The notes below the pieces were generated by a model. That model was given only the letters and a program-made list of their open reading frames with translations, was not told the DNA's origin and made no database searches. A stretch of DNA of 7,246 nt, from contig JABDPD010000005.1 of assembly GCA_013042895.1 (NCBI GenBank), positions 1-7,246 on the forward strand, read 5' to 3'. Made by a program: the position numbers and the translations under genes. This document shows positions 1-5,968 of the stretch, in pieces (positions within the stretch are counted from its first letter, which is position 1; each line of letters starts with the position of its first letter). The DNA comes from Boseongicola sp. Lineage in GTDB: Bacteria > Pseudomonadota > Alphaproteobacteria > Rhodobacterales > Rhodobacteraceae.

Positions 1-399
1 AACTCCGAAGCCTCCCGAAAACTTATGCTCCTGATATACAAACGGATGAGCAGATTTCAGCGCGATGGTCTTTGTCAGCAAAGCCCCCGAAACACGCTTC
101 GGCAATGTCGCACTCACCAGGTCTTCCCGATGGGCATCGATCGTCCAACGCGCGTTTGCTGGCCACCCATGCAATGGTGCCCCGTCGATTTCCGTTCCAA
201 ACGGGGCACAAAAGAAATCACCACCGAGCTTCGCTAAATGAGGTGCCGCATCCTGTGGCATTTCTTCACCCGTCCCGACCCACGGTGCCTTGTGCAAGGG
301 TGCCACGCGCTTTCCTAGGTCAGTAACGAAGAAGCCCGCAATCATTCCAAAATCAGGATCGAAGTTCAGGCTAATTCCATCCGACCTCAACTCAATCAT
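1..399 (-). CDS. Aldose 1-epimerase-like (galactose mutarotase family) protein, 3' part beyond window
   Basis: This reading frame starts with ATG at 399 and stays open for all 133 codons to the left edge, so the C-terminal part is missing. Family members interconvert alpha and beta anomers of aldoses in the cytoplasm. The visible part has the look of that family: a GGDFFCAPFG stretch (about residues 59-68), an HGWPAN motif with H77 (77-82), and HPFVYQEHKFSGG (118-130), which resembles the conserved mutarotase segment carrying a catalytic histidine. The catalytic glutamate expected near the C-terminus lies outside the window. An AGAGGG ribosome-binding site sits 9 bases before the ATG. The gene follows the Rieske ferredoxin by 44 bases on the same strand, so it is probably the third gene of that operon. 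Its presence suggests that the substrate, or an intermediate, is a cyclic aldose. The family call is fairly safe; the sugar is unknown. Confidence 0.72.
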   Translation of the reverse strand, partial: MIELRSDGISLNFDPDFGMIAGFFVTDLGKRVAPLHKAPWVGTGEEMPQDAAPHLAKLGGDFFCAPFGTEIDGAPLHGWPANARWTIDAHREDLVSATLPKRVSGALLTKTIALKSAHPFVYQEHKFSGGFGV

Positions 400-443
400 A
401 AGTCAGATCCCTCTACGACTGCAAAGACGCGAAACGCATCACC

Positions 444-758
444 TCACTCGGACAATTCAACAAACACTCGCCCGTTCTCTATCTTGGTTTCGTAGGTTCC
501 AAGATTGACACAAACGGGCGCGCGCAATGCTTTACCGGTACGATAGTCAAACAAGCCGTTGTGCTTTGGGCACTCAATCTCGTTGTCCATTACCAACCCA
601 TCCGCCAGATGAACCTGTTCGTGAGTACATAGTCCGTCCGTGCAAAAAAACGCGCCGTCCATGCTGCGATAAATTGCAAAAGTCGCATCTCCATGATCCC
701 AACGAATGACGTCTTCCTCGTCCACATCATCCGTCGCGCAAGCATCAATCCATGGCAT
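444..758 (-). CDS. Rieske [2Fe-2S] ferredoxin, MocE-like electron donor
   Basis: This 104-residue soluble protein has no signal peptide or membrane segment. It carries the two halves of a Rieske cluster site: CTH (C44, H46) and CPKH (C63, H66), followed by NGLFDY. This is the CxH...CxxH pattern that binds one [2Fe-2S] cluster through two cysteines and two histidines. The length matches free-standing Rieske ferredoxins, which pass electrons from a reductase to an oxygenase. The start is supported by an AAGGAA ribosome-binding site just upstream. It lies 33 bases after the three-histidine-box oxygenase on the same strand, the same order as mocD-mocE in rhizopine catabolism, so it is most likely the dedicated electron donor of that enzyme. 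No ferredoxin reductase (MocF-type) is seen in the window. The Rieske assignment is very secure; the partner assignment is an inference from adjacency. Confidence 0.93.
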   Translation of the reverse strand: MPWIDACATDDVDEEDVIRWDHGDATFAIYRSMDGAFFCTDGLCTHEQVHLADGLVMDNEIECPKHNGLFDYRTGKALRAPVCVNLGTYETKIENGRVFVELSE

Positions 759-791
759 CGTTTGTTCCTTGATATCTGACCAATTTGGCCT

Positions 792-1913
792 TCAGTCTTT
801 CCGTTCGGGCACGGAAAGATGCAGATCTTCCTTATAGGGCTTCGCTGTCGGCGGAAGTTCCTTTCGTATCGCATAAGTGGGATCGTTGCGTTGCTTCATC
901 ACGGCTCCCATCATCTCGCGGTAAGCGTCCCAGATTGACGTGTTCGGAGACGGCAAGTCATCCTTCAACTCTTCATGGAGCGCTGGCAGAGAATAATATG
1001 GAACCATAGGAAACATATGATGTTCTACGTGGTAGTTCATGTTCCAATAGAGCCAACGGCTGACCGGGTTCATATAGAGGCTACGCGAATTCAACCGGTG
1101 ATCAATCACGTCCTCTGCGAGCCCGCCATGCTGCAATAGCCCCGTCATCACGAAATGCCAGCATCCATAAACCCGAGGGCCACCGATCAGCAAAACAGGG
1201 ATCAAAGACGCCCAACCGCTGCCGGAAACGAGCATTGCGATAACCGAGACCAAAACGACCATGTAGATTGCGACATGAATACGGGCCCAAAAATGGGCCC
1301 TGTTCCACTCGCTTACCGGAATGTACTCACGCTCGTCGTCTGAGAGTTCGCCAAACGCGTTCCTGAAGAGCACCTTCAAAGACTGCCACGTGTCATAGAT
1401 ACCGACGAAAGCCAGAGCCTTCAGGACAAGATTTATCGGGTGCATCCAGGCAATTTCCGGGTCCCGGCCGACGATAATCGTGTCAGTATGGTGCCGCGCA
1501 TGGCTCCAGCGCCAATTCACCGGATTCCGCATTATCTGAAAAGAAGCAATATGATAGACGACGTCGTTCATCCATCGCGTCCGGAAAGCCGTTCCATGCC
1601 CGCACTCGTGCCAACGACTGTCGCAAGCCGACCCGTAGACCACGCCGTAAGCGAACCAAAACGGGACCGAAAACCAAGTCCCCCAGAAATAAATCCCTCC
1701 GGCACCTAGGACGAAATGCAATGCGATCCAAATGAACGTATCGCGGATTGCGGGTCCATCCCGACGCTTCATCAGAGCTTTCAGCGTCTTGCGCGGAACA
1801 TCACTGTGATACCACTCCGCTGCTGCTAGGCCGACCTCAACAGCGTGACGCGAGCGAGTCCCCGTCAAACTATAATCCCGCTCCAAGCTGCTATGCCCCA
1901 CTACATCGGCCAT
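792..1913 (-). CDS. Membrane di-iron oxygenase of the fatty acid desaturase superfamily, MocD-like
   Basis: This 373-residue integral membrane protein has the three histidine boxes of the desaturase/hydroxylase superfamily: HECGH (102-106), HARHH (138-142) and HVEHH (295-299). A further conserved QHGGLAED stretch lies at 261-268. These histidines bind a di-iron centre that activates O2. Hydrophobic segments at about 59-96 and 208-255 give the usual arrangement of two membrane hairpins with the histidine boxes facing the cytoplasm. A strong GGAGGT ribosome-binding site lies 7 bases before the ATG. The downstream Rieske ferredoxin and the sugar-catabolic surroundings point to a MocD-type oxygenase, which in rhizobia is implicated in removing the methyl group of 3-O-methyl-scyllo-inosamine, rather than to a lipid desaturase. 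The substrate here is inferred to be an O-methylated sugar or cyclitol, but a lipid or another hydrophobic compound cannot be excluded. The superfamily is certain; the reaction is not. Confidence 0.9.
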   Translation of the reverse strand: MADVVGHSSLERDYSLTGTRSRHAVEVGLAAAEWYHSDVPRKTLKALMKRRDGPAIRDTFIWIALHFVLGAGGIYFWGTWFSVPFWFAYGVVYGSACDSRWHECGHGTAFRTRWMNDVVYHIASFQIMRNPVNWRWSHARHHTDTIIVGRDPEIAWMHPINLVLKALAFVGIYDTWQSLKVLFRNAFGELSDDEREYIPVSEWNRAHFWARIHVAIYMVVLVSVIAMLVSGSGWASLIPVLLIGGPRVYGCWHFVMTGLLQHGGLAEDVIDHRLNSRSLYMNPVSRWLYWNMNYHVEHHMFPMVPYYSLPALHEELKDDLPSPNTSIWDAYREMMGAVMKQRNDPTYAIRKELPPTAKPYKEDLHLSVPERKD

Positions 1914-2078
1914 TCTTTTTACCTCCAGTTCAGCGAAGTCTTCGCGAAGTCGCGCCTCGCATCAAGAGCATAAATCCTCTCGATTGCTCGCGAATGCCGC
2001 GTGATCAACAGATCGGTTTTCCAAATCGCAAAGCTCGCACTATCCTTTTGGCACCTCACTTCTAAAAGGGCCAAGCAC
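1914..2078. promoter_or_regulatory. Divergent control region between the oxygenase operon and SDR 1
   Basis: This 165-base gap holds the 5' ends of two divergent genes and must contain both promoters. Strong ribosome-binding sites flank it: GGAGGT for the minus-strand oxygenase (bases 1921-1926) and AAAAGGG for the SDR (2064-2070). No convincing -35/-10 pair is visible on either strand. It contains a tandem GCGAAGTC repeat (1933-1951) and an 8-base TCGATTGC (1980-1987) matching half of the LacI operator seen near 3937 and 3978. Confidence 0.5.
1933..1951. repeat. Tandem GCGAAGTC repeat with 11-base period and nested palindrome
   Basis: GCGAAGTC occurs at 1933-1940 and again at 1944-1951. The copies are 11 bases apart, about one helical turn. 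CTTCGCGAAG at 1940-1949 is a perfect palindrome, and GCGAAG and CTTCGC flank base 1939 as an inverted pair. The block lies about 20 bases upstream of the oxygenase start codon, next to its ribosome-binding site. It could be a protein-binding site or a small leader hairpin; chance is also possible. Confidence 0.4.
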
Positions 2079-2855
2079 ATGACACCACTCGACCAAACCG
2101 CCCTTATCGTGACCGGAGCAGCGCGTGGGATAGGCAAGGCGATCGCACAGCATGCAGTCAAGAATGGATTGCGCCAAATACTTCTGACAGACATTGACGA
2201 AGCCGACTTGTCCGCCGTTGCCCGGAGCATGCCAGACGATCTGAACATCAAAACATACGCAGCCGACCTTACAGAACCCGAGGCGCCAACCGCTATTTGC
2301 AACTTCGCCAAATCCTGCTTCGGACGCGTCGACGGACTCGTCAACAGCGCAGGGATCACCGATCGCGCCAGCCTAACAGATGGCACGCCTGATCAATGGG
2401 AACGACTTTTCGCGATCAACGCCCGTGCACCGTTTCTGATGATGCAAGAAGTGGTCAAAGACATGCTGGCGCGCAAACAGCCGGGCTCAATTGTGAACAT
2501 TCAATCCGTAAACGCGCACTGCGGTGGCCCCGAACTTGCGATCTATGCAGCAAGCAAAGGCGCCCTTCAGACCCTCACCAAAAACGCTGCGAACGCGCAT
2601 CTCGCCGACCGTATACGCGTCAACGGCATCAACCTCGGCTGGACGCTGACTGAAAGCGAACACCAGATGCAGACTAAAACGCTCGGAGAGGGCGAAGACT
2701 GGGCCGAGCGCGTAGGCGCATCCCGACCCCTTGGTCGACTATTGATGCCCGACGAAGCCGCAAGACTAGCTCTCTACCTTCTGAGCCCAGACTCCGAACC
2801 GTTAACCGGTGCCTCCATCGATCTGGAACAATCTGTCCTCGGAGCGCCGAGCTAA
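2079..2855 (+). CDS. Short-chain dehydrogenase/reductase (SDR 1), classical type
   Basis: This is a 258-residue classical SDR with a Rossmann fold that oxidises or reduces a hydroxyl/keto group using NAD(P). Visible motifs are TGAARGIG for cofactor binding (12-19), NSAG (89-92, a variant of NNAG) and the catalytic set N114, S143, Y156 and K160 (YAASK at 156-160). Aspartate 38 after the second strand suggests NAD rather than NADP. The start is placed at the ATG with AAAAGGG 8 bases upstream. The frame is open for 26 more codons upstream, but that stretch reads unlike an SDR N-terminus and would push through the promoter region. The C-terminus (ASIDLEQSVLGAPS) lacks the usual DGG motif, which is slightly unusual. 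The gene is divergent from the oxygenase and converges on lacI with a 4-base overlap. A polyol or sugar dehydrogenase is likely; the substrate is unknown. Confidence 0.9.
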   Translation: MTPLDQTALIVTGAARGIGKAIAQHAVKNGLRQILLTDIDEADLSAVARSMPDDLNIKTYAADLTEPEAPTAICNFAKSCFGRVDGLVNSAGITDRASLTDGTPDQWERLFAINARAPFLMMQEVVKDMLARKQPGSIVNIQSVNAHCGGPELAIYAASKGALQTLTKNAANAHLADRIRVNGINLGWTLTESEHQMQTKTLGEGEDWAERVGASRPLGRLLMPDEAARLALYLLSPDSEPLTGASIDLEQSVLGAPS

Positions 2856-3877
2856 GTCGGCAAAGGCGCTGTGCTATCTCGTACGATAAGTTCAACCGGA
2901 ACCGGCTCTTCCTGTTCATAGATGCCACTGCGATTCTTCAGGCGATCCAGCAAAACATCCGCGGCGCGACCGCCGAGTCGCTGTCGATCCTGCCTGATCG
3001 TCGTCAACGCAGGAACGTAATACTCAGACATCTCAATATCATCAAAGCCCACGACCGAGATATCCTCAGGCACCCGCACGCCGCCAGCCTGCAAGCCCGA
3101 AATCAGCCCGAATGCCACCATATCGGCCGAGCAAAATACAGCCGTTGGTCTCTCATCCATCGCGAGAATTTGGGTCGCGGCTTCATGACCCGAACTAAGC
3201 GAGAAATCTCCTCGAATGATCCACTCGGACCGCACCGGCAATCCCAACCGCGCGCGTTCCTCAACCATTCCTTCGCGCCGCGCAGTCGTCAGTACATTGC
3301 CGTCCGGTCCCGTAATGTGAGCAATTTTTCGGTGACCCAAATGGTGCAGATGCCGCATCGCAAGTCGTGCACCTTCTGCATTATCGCTGGTGATAACCGG
3401 GAAACTCTCGCCGTGGACCCATTCGCAAAGAAAGACGATCCGCCCCCCCACACCAAGGTCACGGCATTGCTTGAGCGCTTGGGGTGACAACCGCCCATCC
3501 AGTGAGATTGCTCCGTCGATGCGCCCATCGAGAAAATACCCTGCCAAGGCCTCGTCTTCCAATGGATTGCTCTCAGTGTCCGCGATCAGAACCGAGTACT
3601 CAGAGTTCGCAAACACCTCGCTTATGCCTGCAAGTATGCCCGAATAGAAAGGCTTACCGAGGTTAGGCACCAGCACCAGAACAGATCCCGCTCGCTGCAT
3701 TCTGAGATTACGCGCGGCCTGATTGACGCGATAACCGGTGGCCCGAATGGCGGTGTGAACGTTCTCGCGTGTACTCTCCGAGACCAGATCAGGATTAGTC
3801 AAAACACGGCTCACCGTGCTCGCCGAAACCTTCGCGGCGCGCGCAACGTCCTGAATGGTTGCTGCCTTCTGGATCAT
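2852..3877 (-). CDS. LacI-family transcriptional regulator
   Basis: This regulator of about 341 residues has the usual LacI-family length. An N-terminal helix-turn-helix (ATIQDVARAAKVSASTVSRV, about 6-25) is followed by TGYRVNQAARNLR (47-59), which leads into the hinge helix with its minor-groove leucine. A periplasmic-binding-protein-like effector domain fills the rest, with signature stretches SVVGFDD (274-280) and LTTIRQ (291-296). The effector is expected to be a sugar or a pathway intermediate. The start is uncertain: ATG at 3877 is preferred, with GTG at 3883 two codons upstream as the alternative; neither has a strong ribosome-binding site. Two matching palindromic operators lie 60 to 116 bases upstream, between this gene and the divergent catabolic operon. 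It therefore probably represses itself and that operon until the sugar is present. Its stop codon overlaps that of the convergent SDR. Confidence 0.93.
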   Translation of the reverse strand: MIQKAATIQDVARAAKVSASTVSRVLTNPDLVSESTRENVHTAIRATGYRVNQAARNLRMQRAGSVLVLVPNLGKPFYSGILAGISEVFANSEYSVLIADTESNPLEDEALAGYFLDGRIDGAISLDGRLSPQALKQCRDLGVGGRIVFLCEWVHGESFPVITSDNAEGARLAMRHLHHLGHRKIAHITGPDGNVLTTARREGMVEERARLGLPVRSEWIIRGDFSLSSGHEAATQILAMDERPTAVFCSADMVAFGLISGLQAGGVRVPEDISVVGFDDIEMSEYYVPALTTIRQDRQRLGGRAADVLLDRLKNRSGIYEQEEPVPVELIVRDSTAPLPT

Positions 3878-3907
3878 GTCCACTCACACATAAACTCGGA
3901 TTCCCGC

Positions 3908-3937
3908 TTGACTCGAATCTATTCTAGTGTCGATCAT
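3908..3937 (+). promoter_or_regulatory. Candidate promoter of the catabolic operon
   Basis: TTGACT at 3908-3913 resembles a -35 box, and GATCAT at 3932-3937, after an 18-base spacer, is a weak -10 box (4 of 6 consensus bases). Transcription would start inside or next to the left LacI operator, as expected for a repressed promoter. The -10 match is poor, so this is only a candidate. Confidence 0.25.
3921..3926 (-). promoter_or_regulatory. Candidate -10 box of lacI
   Basis: On the minus strand this reads TAGAAT, 5 of 6 bases of the -10 consensus, about 44 bases before the lacI start codon. The matching -35 position (GAAATC) is poor and falls inside the left operator, which would fit autorepression. 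Confidence 0.25.
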
Positions 3938-3952
3938 GCAATCGATTTCATT
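3937..3952. promoter_or_regulatory. LacI-type operator O1
   Basis: TGCAATCGATTTCATT fits the LacI-family operator pattern TGnAAnCGnTTnCA over its first 14 bases, with the usual central CG inside the palindrome AATCGATT. The same 16 bases recur as an exact reverse complement at 3978-3993. It lies in the divergent control region just upstream of the lacI gene, so the encoded regulator is the obvious binder. Confidence 0.85.
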
Positions 3953-3977
3953 CTGTGAGAAGTGTCTTTTTACTCAA

Positions 3978-3993
3978 AATGAAATCGATTGCA
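3978..3993. promoter_or_regulatory. LacI-type operator O2
   Basis: AATGAAATCGATTGCA is the exact reverse complement of O1. The two centres are 43 bases apart, close to four turns of the helix, which places them on the same face of the DNA. It lies 70 bases before the preferred start of SDR 2, so a bound repressor would sit at or just downstream of the operon promoter. Confidence 0.85.
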
Positions 3994-4063
3994 GTCGATG
4001 TCGATACTCGGGGAAAAATTTGGCGAACTCCTTAAAACACTCGAAGTACGTTGGATTTGCGAA

Positions 4064-4792
4064 GTGACAGCTGACGTGTCTTTCGACTTTTCGGCCTCGA
4101 AGGTCATTGTGATCGGCGCAAGCCGAGCAGGCATTGGAGCCGCGATTGCGCGCGCCTTTCAGGAAGCCGGTGCCGATGTCGCTATCACCGGAGTTGAGCC
4201 CACATGCGCGCCCGAAGACGCCGACCGTTTCATCTATACGCAACTCGATGTAACGGACAGCGACGCCGTTGCGACCTTCGCAGCCACCCATCCCCATGTC
4301 GACGTTCTGGTCAACTGCGCCGCGATTACTCAGCGGGGACAGGAAATGGCGCCTGACTTCTTTTCTCACGTGCTGGATGTAAACCTCACCGGTAGCTTCC
4401 GCTGTGCCAAAGCCCTTCACCCGGCCCTTAGCGCCGCGGAAGGCCGCGTCATCAATATCGCCTCGATGTACGCCCGTTTCGGCTCGCCACAAAACCCCGC
4501 TTATGGCGCGTCAAAAGCCGCTGTCGAACAACTCACCAAATCCCTCGCAATCGCTTGGGCCGACGACGGTATCCGCGTAAACGCCATCGCGCCGGGCTTT
4601 GTCATCACGGAACAATCAGCGCGCGCCAGACAGGACCCGACCTTTCAAGCGGCCGTTGAACAACGCACCCCAATGCACCGTTGGGGAAACCCCCAGGACA
4701 TTGCCGGCACCGCCCTGTTTCTAGCCTCCAATGCCTCCGCCTTCATGACCGGAGCCTGCCTGGCAGTTGATGGAGGATACTCTGTTGCTTAA
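4064..4792 (+). CDS. Short-chain dehydrogenase/reductase (SDR 2), classical type
   Basis: This is a classical SDR of about 242 residues, probably an NAD-dependent sugar or polyol dehydrogenase. Numbered from the GTG at 4064, it shows GASRAGIG for cofactor binding (18-25), E45 after the second strand (favouring NAD), NCAA (84-87, replacing the common NNAG), and the catalytic set N107, S134, Y147 and K151 (YGASK). It ends with the typical VDGGYSVA. The start is uncertain. GTG 4064 has a weak GGA 8 bases upstream; GTG 4076 would begin MSFDFSASK, also a natural SDR beginning. ATG 3998 and TTG 3989 lengthen the protein by 22-25 residues unlike SDR sequence, and TTG 3989 lies inside operator O2. 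It is the first gene of the plus-strand operon, 12 bases before the MocA-type gene. It is only distantly similar to SDR 1, so the two probably act on different intermediates. Confidence 0.88.
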   Translation: MTADVSFDFSASKVIVIGASRAGIGAAIARAFQEAGADVAITGVEPTCAPEDADRFIYTQLDVTDSDAVATFAATHPHVDVLVNCAAITQRGQEMAPDFFSHVLDVNLTGSFRCAKALHPALSAAEGRVINIASMYARFGSPQNPAYGASKAAVEQLTKSLAIAWADDGIRVNAIAPGFVITEQSARARQDPTFQAAVEQRTPMHRWGNPQDIAGTALFLASNASAFMTGACLAVDGGYSVA

Positions 4793-4804
4793 CCTGAGGA
4801 TCAC

Positions 4805-5959
4805 ATGACCGACTTTCCAAAAATTGGTGCCGCCGTCATCGGCACGGGATTCATTGGCACTGTCCACACACAAGCGCTTCGTCGACTAGGCGTGGATGTC
4901 CGCGGCGTTCTGGGGTCCTCTGCCGCACGTGGAACTGCCCGCGCAGCCGAAATCGGTGTTGCAAAAGCTTACGCGTCGCTCGATGAGCTTCTGGCCGACG
5001 ACACTGTCGATGTCGTCCATGTCACGTCTCCAAACTATGCTCACTATCCCCAAGTTAAGGCGATCCTCAGCGCCGGAAAAAACGTGATCTGCGAAAAGCC
5101 ACTTGCGATGACCAGCGCGCAATCCGCCGAGATGGTTGAACTTGCTAAATCATCAGGCAAAGTCTGCGCAGTTTGCTACAACATCCGCTTTTACCCGCTC
5201 AACCAACAAGCCCACGGCATGGTGAAAGCCGGAGAGCTTGGTGACGTTCGGTTCGTTACGGGTCACTACCATCAGGATTGGCTCGCCAAGCCCACCGACT
5301 GGAATTGGCGCCTTCAATCTGATATCGGCGGTGCGTTGCGCTCTGTCGGTGACATCGGCACTCACTGGGCCGATCTAACAAGCTTCGTGGCCGGGCTGAA
5401 AGCCAATTCTGTCATGGCCGAACTCTCTACCTTCCTGCCCGAGCGGCAAAAACCCACCGGTCCTGTTGAAACCTTCTCAAGCGGTGAAGGCAAAACCGAA
5501 TCCGTTGAAGTGGATACCGATGACGCCGCAATGATCATGATCCGCTACGAGAACGGCGCCCGCGGCGTGATGAGCACTTCGCAAATCAACGTCGGCCGCA
5601 AAAATTCGCTTCAATGGGATATCGCGGGTTCGGTCGCCAGTGCTGCATGGGACAGCGAAACTCCCGATCACCTCTTCATCGGCCACCGTGACGGCCCCAA
5701 CGAAACGCTCATGCGCGACTTCACTTTGATGAACCCCGCAGGTACCGCAGCCGCCACCCTGCCCCCTGGTCACGTCGAAGGCTTTGCCGATAGCTTCTTT
5801 AACTTTTTCCGAGCCGTCTATTCTGACGTCGCAGGCAATGGCCGGACTAAAGAAAGCACCTGGGCCAGTTTTGAAGACGGTCACTACGAGATGCAATTCT
5901 GCGACGCTGTCCTGAAATCAGCAAAAGAAGGTCGCTGGGTCGATCTGAACGAAATCTAG
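4805..5959 (+). CDS. Gfo/Idh/MocA-family oxidoreductase
   Basis: This 384-residue NAD(P)-dependent dehydrogenase belongs to the family of inositol 2-dehydrogenase, glucose-fructose oxidoreductase and MocA. The N-terminal Rossmann domain begins with GAAVIGTGFIGTVH (8-21, glycine motif 13-18) and ends with EKP (97-99), whose lysine 98 is a family catalytic residue. The C-terminal alpha/beta domain carries GDIGTHWAD (182-190) with the expected catalytic D183 and H187, preceded by YHQDWL and DWNWR, which probably line the substrate pocket. Length is typical. TGAGGA lies 4 bases before the ATG. It is flanked by SDR 2 (12-base gap) and the TIM-barrel gene (9-base gap) and is clearly co-transcribed with them. 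Oxidation of a sugar or cyclitol hydroxyl is the expected reaction; the exact substrate cannot be read from sequence. Confidence 0.94.
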   Translation: MTDFPKIGAAVIGTGFIGTVHTQALRRLGVDVRGVLGSSAARGTARAAEIGVAKAYASLDELLADDTVDVVHVTSPNYAHYPQVKAILSAGKNVICEKPLAMTSAQSAEMVELAKSSGKVCAVCYNIRFYPLNQQAHGMVKAGELGDVRFVTGHYHQDWLAKPTDWNWRLQSDIGGALRSVGDIGTHWADLTSFVAGLKANSVMAELSTFLPERQKPTGPVETFSSGEGKTESVEVDTDDAAMIMIRYENGARGVMSTSQINVGRKNSLQWDIAGSVASAAWDSETPDHLFIGHRDGPNETLMRDFTLMNPAGTAAATLPPGHVEGFADSFFNFFRAVYSDVAGNGRTKESTWASFEDGHYEMQFCDAVLKSAKEGRWVDLNEI

Positions 5960-5968
5960 AGGAATACT

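Noticed and set aside
23..326. Several short open frames on both strands
   Set aside because: They are shadows of the edge-cut aldose-epimerase-like gene, whose frame at 1-399 has clear family motifs and a ribosome-binding site.
792..1913. Ordinary fatty acid desaturase of lipid metabolism
   Set aside because: The histidine boxes alone allow it, but the adjacent Rieske ferredoxin and the sugar-catabolic neighbourhood favour a MocD-type role. It is kept only as an alternative.
2015..2035. Possible further LacI operator around CCAAATCGCAAAG
   Set aside because: Only a five-base core matches the operator, and there is no palindrome, so it is not distinguishable from chance.
2001..2078. 26-codon upstream extension of SDR 1
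   Set aside because: It lacks SDR character, would run through the divergent promoter region, and the ATG at 2079 has a well-placed AAAAGGG ribosome-binding site.
1919..2386. 155-codon minus-strand open frame over the divergent region and SDR 1
   Set aside because: It overlaps the well-supported SDR on the other strand, shows no recognisable domain, and its sequence looks like an out-of-frame shadow.
3974..4492. 172-codon minus-strand open frame opposite SDR 2
   Set aside because: It is antisense to a complete SDR, has no family motifs and would begin inside the coding region.
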